Part shown: positions 28,138 to 35,987 of the stretch, piece by piece | How the letters are laid out: each line of letters begins with the position of its first letter | How positions within the stretch are numbered: position 1 is the first letter of the stretch | Source of the DNA: a virus | Virus record (IMG/VR): IMGVR_UViG_3300020147_000006 | Location: 1-46,350 of that record | Length of the DNA stretch: 46,350 nucleotides | Strand: one strand, 5' to 3' | Position numbers and translations under genes: made by a program | Notes under the pieces: model-generated | Told to the model about the DNA's origin: nothing | Seen by the model: the letters and a program-made list of their open reading frames with translations, nothing else | Databases searched by the model: none

Positions 28138-29283
28138 CTAGATCAGGCCTTTGACGGCCTTGACGGCATCGTGGATGCTCCCGGTCTGGCTCAGCTTGGC
28201 CATCGCCTGGGATCGTCCTGCCGCCTTCGAGTCGGTCGTGATACGCGCTGCACCCTTCACAAGCTTCGGCTTCTGGCGAACGACCTTGACCGCCTCGGCC
28301 TGTTTCGCTTTCGACGCGCGAAACTCCAGCGCATCGCGGATCACAAGAAACATCCGGTGGTCCGTCGTCGCTGCGATTTCCTCGGGAGTGAAGCCGTAAT
28401 CCTTGCGCAGGACTTCGGTCACCTTCTTCACCGTCTCCGGGCTCTTGGCCTCGGGCCAGGCCTTGTAAAGCGCCTCGCGCTCGCCTGCGAGATGCGCCTT
28501 CATCAGAGCGGCGTTCTGCTCGGTCTGCTCTTTCGTCAGCGTCTCATGCTGCTTGGCGATGTCCGCGATCGCCGCCTTGGTCTGCTCGAACTGCTGATAG
28601 GCCATGCGGTAGGCGGCGGGGTCGTAACTGGGATGGCTTTCGTCCAGCATCGCCGTGCTCGGCGGCTGCGGGTTGAACAGCTTGGAGACGAACTCAAGGC
28701 CCTTGAGGTACTGCCCGCGGGCCTGGACCGTCTCAAGCACGGCCGTCTTATATTCGGCCGGGACGTGCGCGGATTCGGAGCGCAGCGTTTCGAGCTCGGT
28801 TTCGAGCTTGGCGGCCTTCTCGTAGCCCTCCACGAGCTCGGACAGCTTGCGCCGCGTCGGGTCCTTGCCCTCGGCCTCGGGCGGGAACTCGAACTCGAGG
28901 TCCTCGTCGTCATCGGCAGCGGCCTTGGCCGGATCATCCTCGACCTTGGCCTCGGCCGGCGGTTTGCCGGTCTTCAGGTCCACGACCTTGTTTTCCGGGT
29001 CGTCGGAGACGGCGGGCTTTTCGGCCGCCTTGAACTTGCCGCTGGGCTCACGCTCGCGCTCGGCGCGCATGGAATTGGCGAGCAGGGCCGCGCCGCTGTC
29101 CATCGTCAGCGCTGACGGGGGCTCTGCGAAATCGAACGCGGGCTCGTCGCCGCCGGCACCCTCGTCTTCAGGCTTGAAGCAGACCTGAAAGAACTTGTTG
29201 GTGGCGAGCGCGGCAGCGCCCGCGATGATGGGCTGGAACTGCACATCGATCGCCGAGATGTCCGAGACGTCGATCTTATCCAT
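28138..29283 (-). CDS. capsid scaffolding protein, 381 aa
   Basis: 381 aa, acidic and helical with long disordered Glu/Asp/Pro/Lys-rich parts (KVEDDPAKAAADDDEDLEFE), a coiled region (about 160-280) and a basic C-terminus (KPKLVKGAARITTDSKAAGR) that would contact coat subunits. This profile and its place between portal and coat identify a scaffold. Its ATG overlaps the upstream gene by 8 nt. Confidence 0.8.
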   Translation of the reverse strand: MDKIDVSDISAIDVQFQPIIAGAAALATNKFFQVCFKPEDEGAGGDEPAFDFAEPPSALTMDSGAALLANSMRAEREREPSGKFKAAEKPAVSDDPENKVVDLKTGKPPAEAKVEDDPAKAAADDDEDLEFEFPPEAEGKDPTRRKLSELVEGYEKAAKLETELETLRSESAHVPAEYKTAVLETVQARGQYLKGLEFVSKLFNPQPPSTAMLDESHPSYDPAAYRMAYQQFEQTKAAIADIAKQHETLTKEQTEQNAALMKAHLAGEREALYKAWPEAKSPETVKKVTEVLRKDYGFTPEEIAATTDHRMFLVIRDALEFRASKAKQAEAVKVVRQKPKLVKGAARITTDSKAAGRSQAMAKLSQTGSIHDAVKAVKGLI

Positions 29284-29551
29284 TGGCTTTGGCCTTTTCC
29301 ATTTGCTTGCGGCCGAACGTGGCCTCGGTTTGCAGGTAGGATTTGAGGTTGCGGACGACCCTGATCTGCATCGCGCAGTCGCGCCGCGTGCCGTCGTCGC
29401 TGAGATCGGCCGTCAGCATCTCCGCGATAAGACGCCGCTCTTCATCGGCGAACCACGCGGTAACAACGTCGTCGGAGATCAGCCGCTCGGCGGCGAGCCC
29501 GCGGTTGATCTGATCCTGTTCGCGCTCTTCCTTCGGGCGTGACGGCTTCAT
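29276..29551 (-). CDS. small protein between portal and scaffold, 91 aa
   Basis: 91 aa, charged and helical (MKPSRPKEEREQD start; TAWFADEERRLIAEMLTADL). No family recognised. ATG overlaps the portal stop (ATGA). Proteins at this place are often assembly chaperones or unknowns; no claim is made. Confidence 0.65.
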   Translation of the reverse strand: MKPSRPKEEREQDQINRGLAAERLISDDVVTAWFADEERRLIAEMLTADLSDDGTRRDCAMQIRVVRNLKSYLQTEATFGRKQMEKAKANG

Positions 29552-31764
29552 TTCGCGAGGCTCCCACCGGGCCGGCTCTTCTTCATCGCGGGCTTAGAAC
29601 CGTTGGCCTTGGCCTTGGCGTTTTCCCTCGCCGCGATCGCACCCACGGCGGCCTGCCGTTGGCTGTCGCGCTCGGCCTGCTCGCCTTCCATGTCCATGCG
29701 CATCTGCTCGAGGCGGGCCTCCATGTTCATGCGCATGACGGCGATGCGCTCTTCCATGGCGACGCGGATTTCCGCGAGCTGCTGCTCGGACTGGACCTTG
29801 AACGCGGCCAGCTCGCGCTCGGAGGCGAGTTTCTGAGCCTGCGCCTGCTGGTCGAACGCCTGCTTCTGCTGCTGGAGCTGGGCGGCGACCTGCGCCTTCT
29901 CCGTCTCCAGCTTGTTCTTCATCTGCGCCTCGACCAGCTTCGGGTCGGGCTGCGGCTCGGGTGCGAAGTCCTCCGGCACCTCGCCGAAGAACAGGCTCGG
30001 ATCGAGGAAACCCATGGTCGTGGCCATGTTGGCCAGCGTGTTGCGGTAGTGCTGCAGCGTCACCAGCGGGTTTGACGCGCCGGCCTGAAGTAGGACTTGC
30101 TCCTGCTTGGCCGCGATCAGCGACAGGTTGCCGAGGCGCTGGTGCTTCGATACGCCGGCCTCGCCGACGTTGACCGAAACCGAGACTTCATCCGACCACG
30201 TGCGCGGATCGACCTCGCACCACTGCCCGAATAGCTTGACCTGGCGCGGCTTGTCCTGATGCGCCGCAAGCAACTGCGCCGCACGCTTGAACACGTCCTC
30301 GAGGCCGGCCCCGAGCCAGGTGGCGATCAGCTCGATACGGGAGCGCCCGGCCGCCTGCAGCAGCTCGATCCCCGTCGCCGTCTTGTTGAGCGACGCCGGG
30401 TCCATACCCTGCTTGTGCTTGGTGTTGCCCGAGGCTTCCTGCTTGCGCTGGTCGAAGTATTCGAGCGCGTTGAGCGCCGGCCCCGAGATGTCGGGCGCCG
30501 TGACCTCGAGCACCGCAGCGTTGGGGTCGCCCTTGACCGGGATGACGCCGGACAGCTCGTTATCGGCCACGGCATCGATGCCGTTCTGGTCCATGGCCTG
30601 CGTGTTGACGTAGGTCCTGGGCGATAGGGTCGACGCGAGGCTGTCGAGATAGGACCGCGTGATTTCCGTGCGAATGCGCTGGATGTCGTCCAGCATGTCC
30701 GCAATCGAGAGGCCAATAGCCCGGTGCGAAACCCGGTTCGGGCTCCACAGCACATAGTCCGAGGCCTCGACCGCATAGTTTTCGAGCACAACCGTGCCGA
30801 CGCGCTTGACGTAGCGCAGCTCGACAATCCCGTCGCCGTCGAAGTCCACACGGACGTATTCCTCGTGGAGAATGACCTGGCGGCGGCCCTTGTCCTGGTT
30901 GTTCGGCTCCGGGTCGATGTTGTCGTCGGGATAGCGGGCCTGCTTGCGGCCGTCGTCCCAGATCGAGTCCGCCCAGTTGGCCGCGGCGCTCAACCCGTCA
31001 AGGTCCTCTTCCTTTTCAGGGTAGGACCGCTTCAGTTCCGCGAGGTACGCCGGGCGCTTGCGGCGGTGGTACTTGGCATCGCAGATGTTGCGCGCCGTCT
31101 TGGTGAGGGCGAACTCCTCGGGCGGCACGGCCTCGATATGAACCCGGCCCATCTTGGGCGTGCGGCGCACCTCGAGCGTGAAGACGCCGTTTTCCTCGTC
31201 CTGCGAGAGGATTTCGTATTCCGGGTCGTCGGTGTAGCGGAGAAGCTGCTCGGCGCTCACGCCCTCGATCGTCTGGGGCGGCTTCGGCTCCGGGTCTTCC
31301 CAGGAGACCTGCATGATGCCGACGCGCTGAACGAGGCCATCAAAGGCGAAGTCAAAAATGTTTTCCTTGCCGCGGTTGTCCTTGAAGAACACGTGCGACA
31401 GGTAGGCGGCCTGGATGTCGACCTTGCTTTTCTTGCTCAGGATCGGCTTGCCGTCGGGACCAGCGCCCATCTGGTAGGGCTGATCGTCCTCGGGCTTGCT
31501 GGCTTCGATGCTGACCAGATCGACCGGGCTCGCGAAGCAGCGCATGAGGTCGGGCATGATCGAGTTGACGTCATCGGCGATGTCGCGCGATACGACCTTG
31601 GACCGGCCCTCCTTCTCGTTGCCGTAGGGGCGACCGAAATACCAGTTGAGCCCGTTCTCCTGGACCTTGGCCAGCTCGGAGTCGTGATACGACGCCGCGT
31701 CCGCGTCCTCCTGGCGGAGAATGCGGATCAGGTCCTCCTCATCCATTTTGCTGGCCTTGGGCAC
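29548..31764 (-). CDS. portal protein (P22-like), 738 aa
   Basis: 738 aa, similar in length to P22 portal (725). N-terminal DEEDLIRILRQEDADAASYH, EVQENGLNWYFGRPYGNEKE-like segment and SRDIADDVNSIMPDLMRCFA, then a central clip region and a Gln/Met-rich C-terminal coiled coil (LQQQKQAFDQQAQAQKLASE, MEERIAVMRMNMEARLEQMR) resembling the long barrel of P22-type portals. The start is GTG 31764, sharing bases with the TerL stop (TAGTG); ATG 31746 is the alternative. Confidence 0.85.
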   Translation of the reverse strand: MPKASKMDEEDLIRILRQEDADAASYHDSELAKVQENGLNWYFGRPYGNEKEGRSKVVSRDIADDVNSIMPDLMRCFASPVDLVSIEASKPEDDQPYQMGAGPDGKPILSKKSKVDIQAAYLSHVFFKDNRGKENIFDFAFDGLVQRVGIMQVSWEDPEPKPPQTIEGVSAEQLLRYTDDPEYEILSQDEENGVFTLEVRRTPKMGRVHIEAVPPEEFALTKTARNICDAKYHRRKRPAYLAELKRSYPEKEEDLDGLSAAANWADSIWDDGRKQARYPDDNIDPEPNNQDKGRRQVILHEEYVRVDFDGDGIVELRYVKRVGTVVLENYAVEASDYVLWSPNRVSHRAIGLSIADMLDDIQRIRTEITRSYLDSLASTLSPRTYVNTQAMDQNGIDAVADNELSGVIPVKGDPNAAVLEVTAPDISGPALNALEYFDQRKQEASGNTKHKQGMDPASLNKTATGIELLQAAGRSRIELIATWLGAGLEDVFKRAAQLLAAHQDKPRQVKLFGQWCEVDPRTWSDEVSVSVNVGEAGVSKHQRLGNLSLIAAKQEQVLLQAGASNPLVTLQHYRNTLANMATTMGFLDPSLFFGEVPEDFAPEPQPDPKLVEAQMKNKLETEKAQVAAQLQQQKQAFDQQAQAQKLASERELAAFKVQSEQQLAEIRVAMEERIAVMRMNMEARLEQMRMDMEGEQAERDSQRQAAVGAIAARENAKAKANGSKPAMKKSRPGGSLAK

Positions 31765-33071
31765 TAAGCAATCCTCGCGGTCTTACGTTTGAGGTTGGCG
31801 GTCTTGCTGGCGCGGCTCGGGTCCTCGTAGCCGACGCACATCAGCCCGTAGGCGTCAGCGCCGTGCGATGACCAGTCGTGTTCGGGGCCAAGCCCGATGT
31901 CGCGATCGTCCTCGGACTTCTTCTCGTGGTACCAGCCGAGCGCATCGCGGCCGGCTTCCGTCGACGTCTCGTCAAACCAGACCGCTGGGAACACGCGCCG
32001 GGCCGCCTCAATGCGCATCCGGGCCGCGCCCTTCCCCTGATTGGGGATCACGGTCACGTTGTAGCCGGCGGCGCGGAACGCGCTTTCGAATGAGACGTCG
32101 TAGATGCGATCGTTCGTTGCCCCGTCGTGGGGCAGGTAGATGTCGGCGCGCGCCGGGCTGTAGCCCTTGAGGTGCAGCCATTCGATATGCGAGGCGAGCG
32201 GTTGCCCCACGGCCTCGTAATAGTCCCGGGTCCGTATCTGGGCGCCGATGAACTGCGCCGGCCACATCGAGAAGGCGTCTGCCTTCGCCCCCGTGCCGCC
32301 GAGGTCGCAGAACACACGCACCCGCATGAGCGGATCGAACGCGACCGGGCCAATGCGCCCTTGTTCCTTGGCCGACTTCAGCGCCGATGCGAAGTAGGCG
32401 CCCTCCACGACCGAGACGAAATCGCCCTCCCACACGTGGTCATACTGCTCGGGGCGCTTGATCCGGTCCTCGCGGCGCGTCTTGTCGAGCGTGGCGGGAA
32501 ACCACGGGTTGTCGCGCCAGTTGAGCGACACGATTTTGGCGCCCTCGGGCGGGTCGTCGCGGAACCGCTTGTGGGTTGCCGACTTCTTGCGCTCCGGGTT
32601 CCACGTCACCCAGATTTCCGAGCCGTCCTCGCGCACCGTCGGTATGGCCTTGGCCCAGGCCTTTTCGGATACCGGCTCAGCCTCATCCACCCACAGCAGC
32701 CGGATCCGCGCCTTGGACTTGATGCTGTCCAGGTTATGGCGGAGACCGATGAACGCGAACTCGATCCGCTTGCATTTGGTGCGGATGAACTTCTCGCCGA
32801 CCTCGTAAGCTGCCGCCAGCCACGGCTCGGACGCGATCGCAGCCTTGACCTCGGCGAAAGAGCTTTCGTCCAGCGAGTTCATGAACTCACGGCCACACAC
32901 GATCACGCCGGGCAGATTGGCCCTGGCGAACCGTAAGCCGAACACAGCCGCCATCTTGGCGAAGGTCCGCGTCTTGGCCGAACCACGACCGCCATACGCC
33001 CCTCGGTACATGGCCTCTCCCGTGAACACCGGGATCAGCTTGGGGGGCAGCTCAATGCGCTGCGTGGTCAT
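31764..33071 (-). CDS. terL: terminase large subunit
   Basis: 435 aa from ATG 33071. ATPase: Walker A GGRGSAKT (27-34), Walker B LLWVDEAE (125-132), coupling motif TWNP (156-159). Nuclease: VFCDLGGTGAKADAF with D256, and a late acidic motif HDWSSHGADAYG near 405-415, as in the RNase H-like nuclease of packaging motors. It cuts concatemers and pumps DNA through the portal. The frame could start 15 codons earlier (33116); ATG 33071 is preferred as it overlaps TerS by only 20 nt and has GAGAG before it. Confidence 0.92.
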   Translation of the reverse strand: MTTQRIELPPKLIPVFTGEAMYRGAYGGRGSAKTRTFAKMAAVFGLRFARANLPGVIVCGREFMNSLDESSFAEVKAAIASEPWLAAAYEVGEKFIRTKCKRIEFAFIGLRHNLDSIKSKARIRLLWVDEAEPVSEKAWAKAIPTVREDGSEIWVTWNPERKKSATHKRFRDDPPEGAKIVSLNWRDNPWFPATLDKTRREDRIKRPEQYDHVWEGDFVSVVEGAYFASALKSAKEQGRIGPVAFDPLMRVRVFCDLGGTGAKADAFSMWPAQFIGAQIRTRDYYEAVGQPLASHIEWLHLKGYSPARADIYLPHDGATNDRIYDVSFESAFRAAGYNVTVIPNQGKGAARMRIEAARRVFPAVWFDETSTEAGRDALGWYHEKKSEDDRDIGLGPEHDWSSHGADAYGLMCVGYEDPSRASKTANLKRKTARIA

Positions 33072-33390
33072 CACTCTCGGAGAGCGGGGCGACAAGCTCG
33101 ATACGGCTGACGGCAACCGTCGCGTCGACTTCAGCCTTGACGTCGACGGAGCCTAGCTTGGGCTTCTCGTAGCCAATGGCGGCCGTGGCGGCAGCGAGCC
33201 GGTCTTTCACGGGCAGCGTCCGGTCCTTGTAGATCGCCATGAGGAAGGCGTGCGCATCGCCGTCGAAGGCGTCGGGGAGCAGGTCATTGAGGACTTTCGC
33301 GGTCTCCTCGACCTTCTTCTCCCGTTCCTTCGTGTACTGGCTCTTGGCGCCTTTCGGCCTGCCGCGGGGATTTCCGGTTTTTCTGCCCAT
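33052..33390 (-). CDS. terS: terminase small subunit
   Basis: 112 aa from ATG 33390 (a TTG 18 nt upstream is possible). The N-terminus GRKTGNPRGRPKGAKSQYTK is basic and DNA-binding-like, followed by a helix bundle (EREKKVEETAKVLNDLLPDA) and KDRTLPVKDRLAAATAAIGY, a segment common in small terminases of this kind. It should recognise the packaging start and recruit TerL. It is preceded by a parS-like site (33431-33446). Confidence 0.75.
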   Translation of the reverse strand: MGRKTGNPRGRPKGAKSQYTKEREKKVEETAKVLNDLLPDAFDGDAHAFLMAIYKDRTLPVKDRLAAATAAIGYEKPKLGSVDVKAEVDATVAVSRIELVAPLSESDDHAAH

Positions 33391-33403
33391 TTTCCGATTT
33401 TCG

Positions 33404-33420
33404 CCCAATTAATAATTGGG
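33404..33420. repeat. AT-rich palindrome upstream of terS
   Basis: CCCAATTAATAATTGGG, a 7-bp inverted repeat with 3-bp spacer, unusually AT-rich for this genome. It sits between the parS-like site and terS and could be a protein-binding or packaging signal. Confidence 0.45.
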
Positions 33421-33430
33421 ATGAGTTGCA

Positions 33431-33446
33431 TGTTCCACGTGAAACG
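33431..33446. promoter_or_regulatory. parS-like centromere site
   Basis: TGTTCCACGTGAAACG matches the canonical chromosomal parS (TGTTTCACGTGAAACA) at 14 of 16 positions with the central CCACGTG/CACGTGAAAC core intact. It lies in a 42-bp gap between terS and the next gene. No ParA or ParB is encoded here, so host ParB would be the binder (inference). Confidence 0.6.
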
Positions 33447-33450
33447 TCGG

Positions 33451-33645
33451 CTAGTCCTTAGGGCGCCACCAGAACAGCAGGCCATCGTGCTTTGGTTCGC
33501 AAATGCCTACGAGGACAACACTGGGGTCAGACCAAAGAGGGTCGTCTGCTTGCAGACGCTTCAATGCGTCTTCCCGCGTTTTGGCATCAACGGCGGCTAG
33601 GATCCTGCCGTTTGCCCTCGTCACTTCGAACAGATGCCATTTCAT
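33451..33645 (-). CDS. hypothetical protein, 64 aa
   Basis: 64 aa from ATG 33645, overlapping the previous stop (ATGA); the frame upstream of this is not used. Begins MKWHLFEVTRANGRILAAVD and has ALKRLQADDPLWSDPSVVLV; a small alpha/beta protein. No family recognised. Last gene before the parS-like site and terS. Confidence 0.6.
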   Translation of the reverse strand: MKWHLFEVTRANGRILAAVDAKTREDALKRLQADDPLWSDPSVVLVGICEPKHDGLLFWWRPKD

Positions 33646-33902
33646 GCTGCTGCCATCGTCTCGGCTTCTAGGCCTCTCCACATCTCCACGAGCCTTGCGA
33701 CACCGGGGCGGGCCATGTCTTCAGCGGTGCGGTCGAACAGGGCGCGGCGGAGCGCGCTTTTGACGTGAACGATGCGGGTCCGGCCGGGGTCGAACGCGTT
33801 CCAGGCCGAGTCCTCGCAGTTCCACTCCCGGCAGGGGATGCCGATCAGGTTGACCTTGAGTGCGCGCTTGAGGCCGCCCTTGCCGCATCCCCAGTCCAGC
33901 AC
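33642..33902 (-). CDS. hypothetical protein, 86 aa
   Basis: 86 aa with MLDWGCGKGGLKRALKVNLI and PCREWNCEDSAWNAFDPGRT. Three cysteines could bind a metal. Starts 3 nt after the gene at 33906. No family recognised; position suggests a late accessory role. Confidence 0.6.
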   Translation of the reverse strand: MLDWGCGKGGLKRALKVNLIGIPCREWNCEDSAWNAFDPGRTRIVHVKSALRRALFDRTAEDMARPGVARLVEMWRGLEAETMAAA

Positions 33903-33905
33903 CGG

Positions 33906-34166
33906 TCAGCGCCCTTGCATCTTCATGCGGAGTTTGTCGGCCCACACGTCGCGGATGTTGGGCTCGACGGCGTTACTGAAGCCGTAGTATGCCCCTATGG
34001 GGCCGCCAACGAGACCCGACAAAAACGGCTGAAGCAGCCGTTCCCCTGCCATCGTCGGGCTTTCCTGCACCGGACCACCTTGCGTTCCCTGCATTCCGGG
34101 CTGGCCCGGAGCGCCCTGGCGGAGCGCGAGAAGCTGCTGGAGAATCTGTAGCTGGGCGGGGTCCAT
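33906..34166 (-). CDS. hypothetical protein, 86 aa
   Basis: 86 aa: a Gln/Leu-rich helix (MDPAQLQILQQLLALRQGAP), a Gly/Pro/Gln linker (GQPGMQGTQGGP) and a C-terminal helical part with LQPFLSGLVGGPIGAYYGFS that is hydrophobic enough to touch membranes. GGAG precedes the ATG. It follows a broken reading frame by 5 nt. Possibly a minor virion protein. Confidence 0.55.
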   Translation of the reverse strand: MDPAQLQILQQLLALRQGAPGQPGMQGTQGGPVQESPTMAGERLLQPFLSGLVGGPIGAYYGFSNAVEPNIRDVWADKLRMKMQGR

Positions 34167-34171
34167 GGCGT

Positions 34172-34366
34172 TCAGCTCCGATTCATATCGCTTGGGCTAG
34201 GGTGTCCGTACCGTTGGAGTTGGCGTACCTGACCAACGGAAACGCCCTCGCGCTTGTACAGCGTTGCGAGGGCGTCGTGTCGTGGTGCTTTGGGCGCAGT
34301 GCCGCCGTCACGGGCCTCGGCAATTTCAGGATTGCCTTACCCTGCGTTGGGTATCGTCTCGCTCAT
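34172..34366 (-). pseudogene. 65-codon frame interrupted by TAA at codon 10
   Basis: From ATG 34366 the frame reads MSETIPNAG, then TAA (34339-34337), then continues open for 54 codons (GNPEIAEARDGGTAPKAPRH, DALATLYKREGVSVGQVRQL, ending PSPSDMNRS) to TGA at 34174-34172, 5 nt before the next gene. The downstream half is protein-like, with no in-frame start of its own. A single C-to-T change (CAA to TAA) would explain it. It could be a real pseudogene, a readthrough gene or a sequence error. Confidence 0.5.
34211..34275. repeat. two adjacent hairpins inside the broken frame
   Basis: CCGTTGG (34211-34217) pairs with CCAACGG (34233-34239). ACGCCCTCGC (34242-34251) pairs with GCGAGGGCGT (34266-34275). 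On the minus strand the second stem is followed by only three T residues, so it is at best a weak terminator. They may be an RNA structure at the head of the late genes. Confidence 0.4.
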
Positions 34367-34455
34367 ACTCGAGGCGCACTAGGGTCCACCCGATTCGACG
34401 GGTAGATGATTTGAACGCGGCCAGTCAAGGGGCTGTTGCCTGATGCGCGCGGGTT

Positions 34456-34677
34456 TCAGCGCGAGCGTGACGCAACTACCTCGCCATCCTTCAATTTCAC
34501 CCGCTTGAGACCGGCAGCGATGAGCGCAGATTCCTTGTCGATGTCCGCCTTGGCCTTGGCGAGCGCCTCGCCTTTCAAACCCGCACACGACCGCAGCGCA
34601 TCAGCCTTGTACTTCTCAGCGAGTTCAACGCAGCCGTCCGAATAGTGCTTGCGGTGGTGCCGGGTCATCTCTTCCAC
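34456..34677 (-). CDS. hypothetical protein, 73 aa
   Basis: 73 aa, helical and lysine-rich (MTRHHRKHYSDGCVELAEKY, KADALRSCAGLKGEALAKAK). Soluble, with two cysteines. Starts 25 nt after the restored end of the transposon-split gene, so it belonged to the same operon before the insertion. An ATG 9 nt further in is an equally good start. Function unknown. Confidence 0.6.
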   Translation of the reverse strand: MEEMTRHHRKHYSDGCVELAEKYKADALRSCAGLKGEALAKAKADIDKESALIAAGLKRVKLKDGEVVASRSR

Positions 34678-34701
34678 CTTTCAGGCCAGTCCTTCGGGAA
34701 A

Positions 34702-34833
34702 TCACTCAGGCAGGGGCGCCCAATCAGCATTTTCATCGTCGTGCAAGTGCGTCACGTCTTTGAGGTTGGCGCTATCGCGCCACGCCAACACTGCTTCAGC
34801 GTTACCAACGCCGCCGCGCCACGAGGCGACGAC
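34702..34833 (-). pseudogene. 3' part of the gene split by the transposon
   Basis: 44 codons (VVASWRGGVGNAEAVLAWRD, SANLKDVTHLHDDENADWAP, then LPE and TGA) that continue exactly in frame from the 5' part at 37926-38024 if the element and one target copy are removed. The reconstructed 76-aa product has the KDGTWF...WAPLPE layout of small DUF551-like phage proteins. In the present sequence it has no start. Confidence 0.85.
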
Positions 34834-34841
34834 CGGAATCA
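34834..34841. repeat. 8-bp target site duplication, left copy
   Basis: CGGAATCA, identical to 37926-37933. Eight base pairs is the usual target duplication length for the IS1595 family. Confidence 0.85.
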
Positions 34842-34871
34842 GGCGATATTATACTTGCCAAACCCATGGCG
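34842..34871 (+). repeat. IS1595 left terminal inverted repeat
   Basis: 30 bp starting GGCGATATTATACTTGCC. 29 of 30 positions match the right end; the mismatch is at position 7. Confidence 0.9.
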
Positions 34872-34905
34872 AAGCAGTATATTGGAATCCATAGGAGATT
34901 CCGCC

Positions 34906-35847
34906 ATGTCGCTTCTGAGCCAAAAACACCTGCAAGATGAGGAAGCCGCTTACGCCTGGGTTGAGGCCCGCGTATGGCCGGAAGGCCCCGTCTGCCCCCA
35001 CTGCGCAGAGAAGGCGCGCGTCTCAAAGATGCAGGGCAAGGCAACCCGGTTCGGCCTCTACAAGTGCTACGCCTGCCGGAAGCAGTTTCGCGTGACCGTG
35101 AACACCATTTTCGAGAAGAGCCACGTCGCCCTGCATCTATGGCTCCAGGCGTTCTATCTGGTCGCTGGTTCGAAGAAGGGTATCAGCTCGAACCAGCTTC
35201 ACCGCACTCTAGGCGTGACCCTCAAGACTGCGTGGTTCATGTCGCACCGTATCCGTGAGGCAATGCGTGCTGGCTCTCTGTCGCCTCCAATGGGCGGCAA
35301 CGGTGGGGCGGTGGAAGTCGATGAGACCTACCTCCATCTGACCGATGCAGCGCGCGATCTGCAGGCGAGGGGCGTCAAGGTCGTTCGTCGCGGCATGCAC
35401 CGGGTGATCTTGACCCTTGTGGAGCGTGGCGGCGACGCCCGTAGCTTCCACGTCGAGACCGCCAGCAGCGGGACTCTGCTGCCCATCGTGCAGGAGAACA
35501 TCGCCAAGGAAGCGCTGATTGTCACTGACGACGCAGCCTACTATCGGTTCTTGAAAAAGCGCGGCCACAAGCACGAAAAGGTCAACCACTCACAGGAGGA
35601 GTGGGTACGCGGCACCATCCACACCAACACCGTCGAAGGCTACTTCTCGATTTTCAAGCGCGGGATGAAGGGCGTCTATCAGCACTGCTCGGAGAAGCAC
35701 CTACACCGCTATCTCGCGGAGTTCGACTTCCGCTACAACAACCGCGTCAAACTCGGCGTGAACGACGAGCAGCGCGCGTCTAAAGCGGTGGCTGGCGTCG
35801 TCGGCAAGCGACTGACCTACCGAACGACTGGTTCGCGAGCCAAGTGA
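34906..35847 (+). CDS. IS1595-family transposase
   Basis: 313 aa from ATG 34906 (AGGAG at 34893-34897). An N-terminal zinc ribbon (CPHC near 29-32, CYAC near 53-56) precedes an ISXO2-like catalytic domain: VEVDETYL gives the first Asp, VTDDAAYY the second, and HTNTVEGYFSIFKRGMKGVY the final Asn/Glu-Lys region. All catalytic landmarks are present, so the enzyme is probably active. An upstream in-frame extension leaves the element and is not used. Confidence 0.9.
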   Translation: MSLLSQKHLQDEEAAYAWVEARVWPEGPVCPHCAEKARVSKMQGKATRFGLYKCYACRKQFRVTVNTIFEKSHVALHLWLQAFYLVAGSKKGISSNQLHRTLGVTLKTAWFMSHRIREAMRAGSLSPPMGGNGGAVEVDETYLHLTDAARDLQARGVKVVRRGMHRVILTLVERGGDARSFHVETASSGTLLPIVQENIAKEALIVTDDAAYYRFLKKRGHKHEKVNHSQEEWVRGTIHTNTVEGYFSIFKRGMKGVYQHCSEKHLHRYLAEFDFRYNNRVKLGVNDEQRASKAVAGVVGKRLTYRTTGSRAK

Positions 35848-35929
35848 GATTGAATTATCCCGCGAACTCCGGCGGGCATTCCTTCTATGGAGGACCCGCC
35901 GTAACCCCTAAGAACACTACAGGAACATT

Positions 35930-35959
35930 GACGCCGCGTGACCGATTCGGCTATTGTCA
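35930..35959 (+). promoter_or_regulatory. promoter of the transposon cargo genes
   Basis: TTGACG (35930-35935), 18-bp spacer, TATTGT (35954-35959). The spacer carries GATTC at 35946-35950, a GANTC site as methylated by CcrM. The ImmA-like start codon is 29 nt after the -10. In alphaproteobacteria, GANTC sites near the -10 are a feature of GcrA/CcrM-controlled promoters. Confidence 0.6.
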
Positions 35960-35987
35960 ACTCTGAGTCGAAATATCAGAGAGCCAG

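Noticed and set aside
26817-28154. Long plus-strand frame opposite the capsid gene (about 445 codons)
   Set aside because: Same kind of GC-driven shadow; the minus-strand coat protein is clearly the gene.
29539-31767. Plus-strand frames opposite the portal gene
   Set aside because: No family features; codon pattern is the mirror of the portal gene.
34211-34275. Strong intrinsic terminator ahead of the terminase genes
   Set aside because: Only three T residues follow the stem on the minus strand, and the hairpin coincides with protein-like codons of the broken frame.
34645-34905. N-terminal extension of the transposase (87 residues)
   Set aside because: It runs outside the left inverted repeat and lacks a ribosome site; ATG 34906 has AGGAG and matches the family's usual start.
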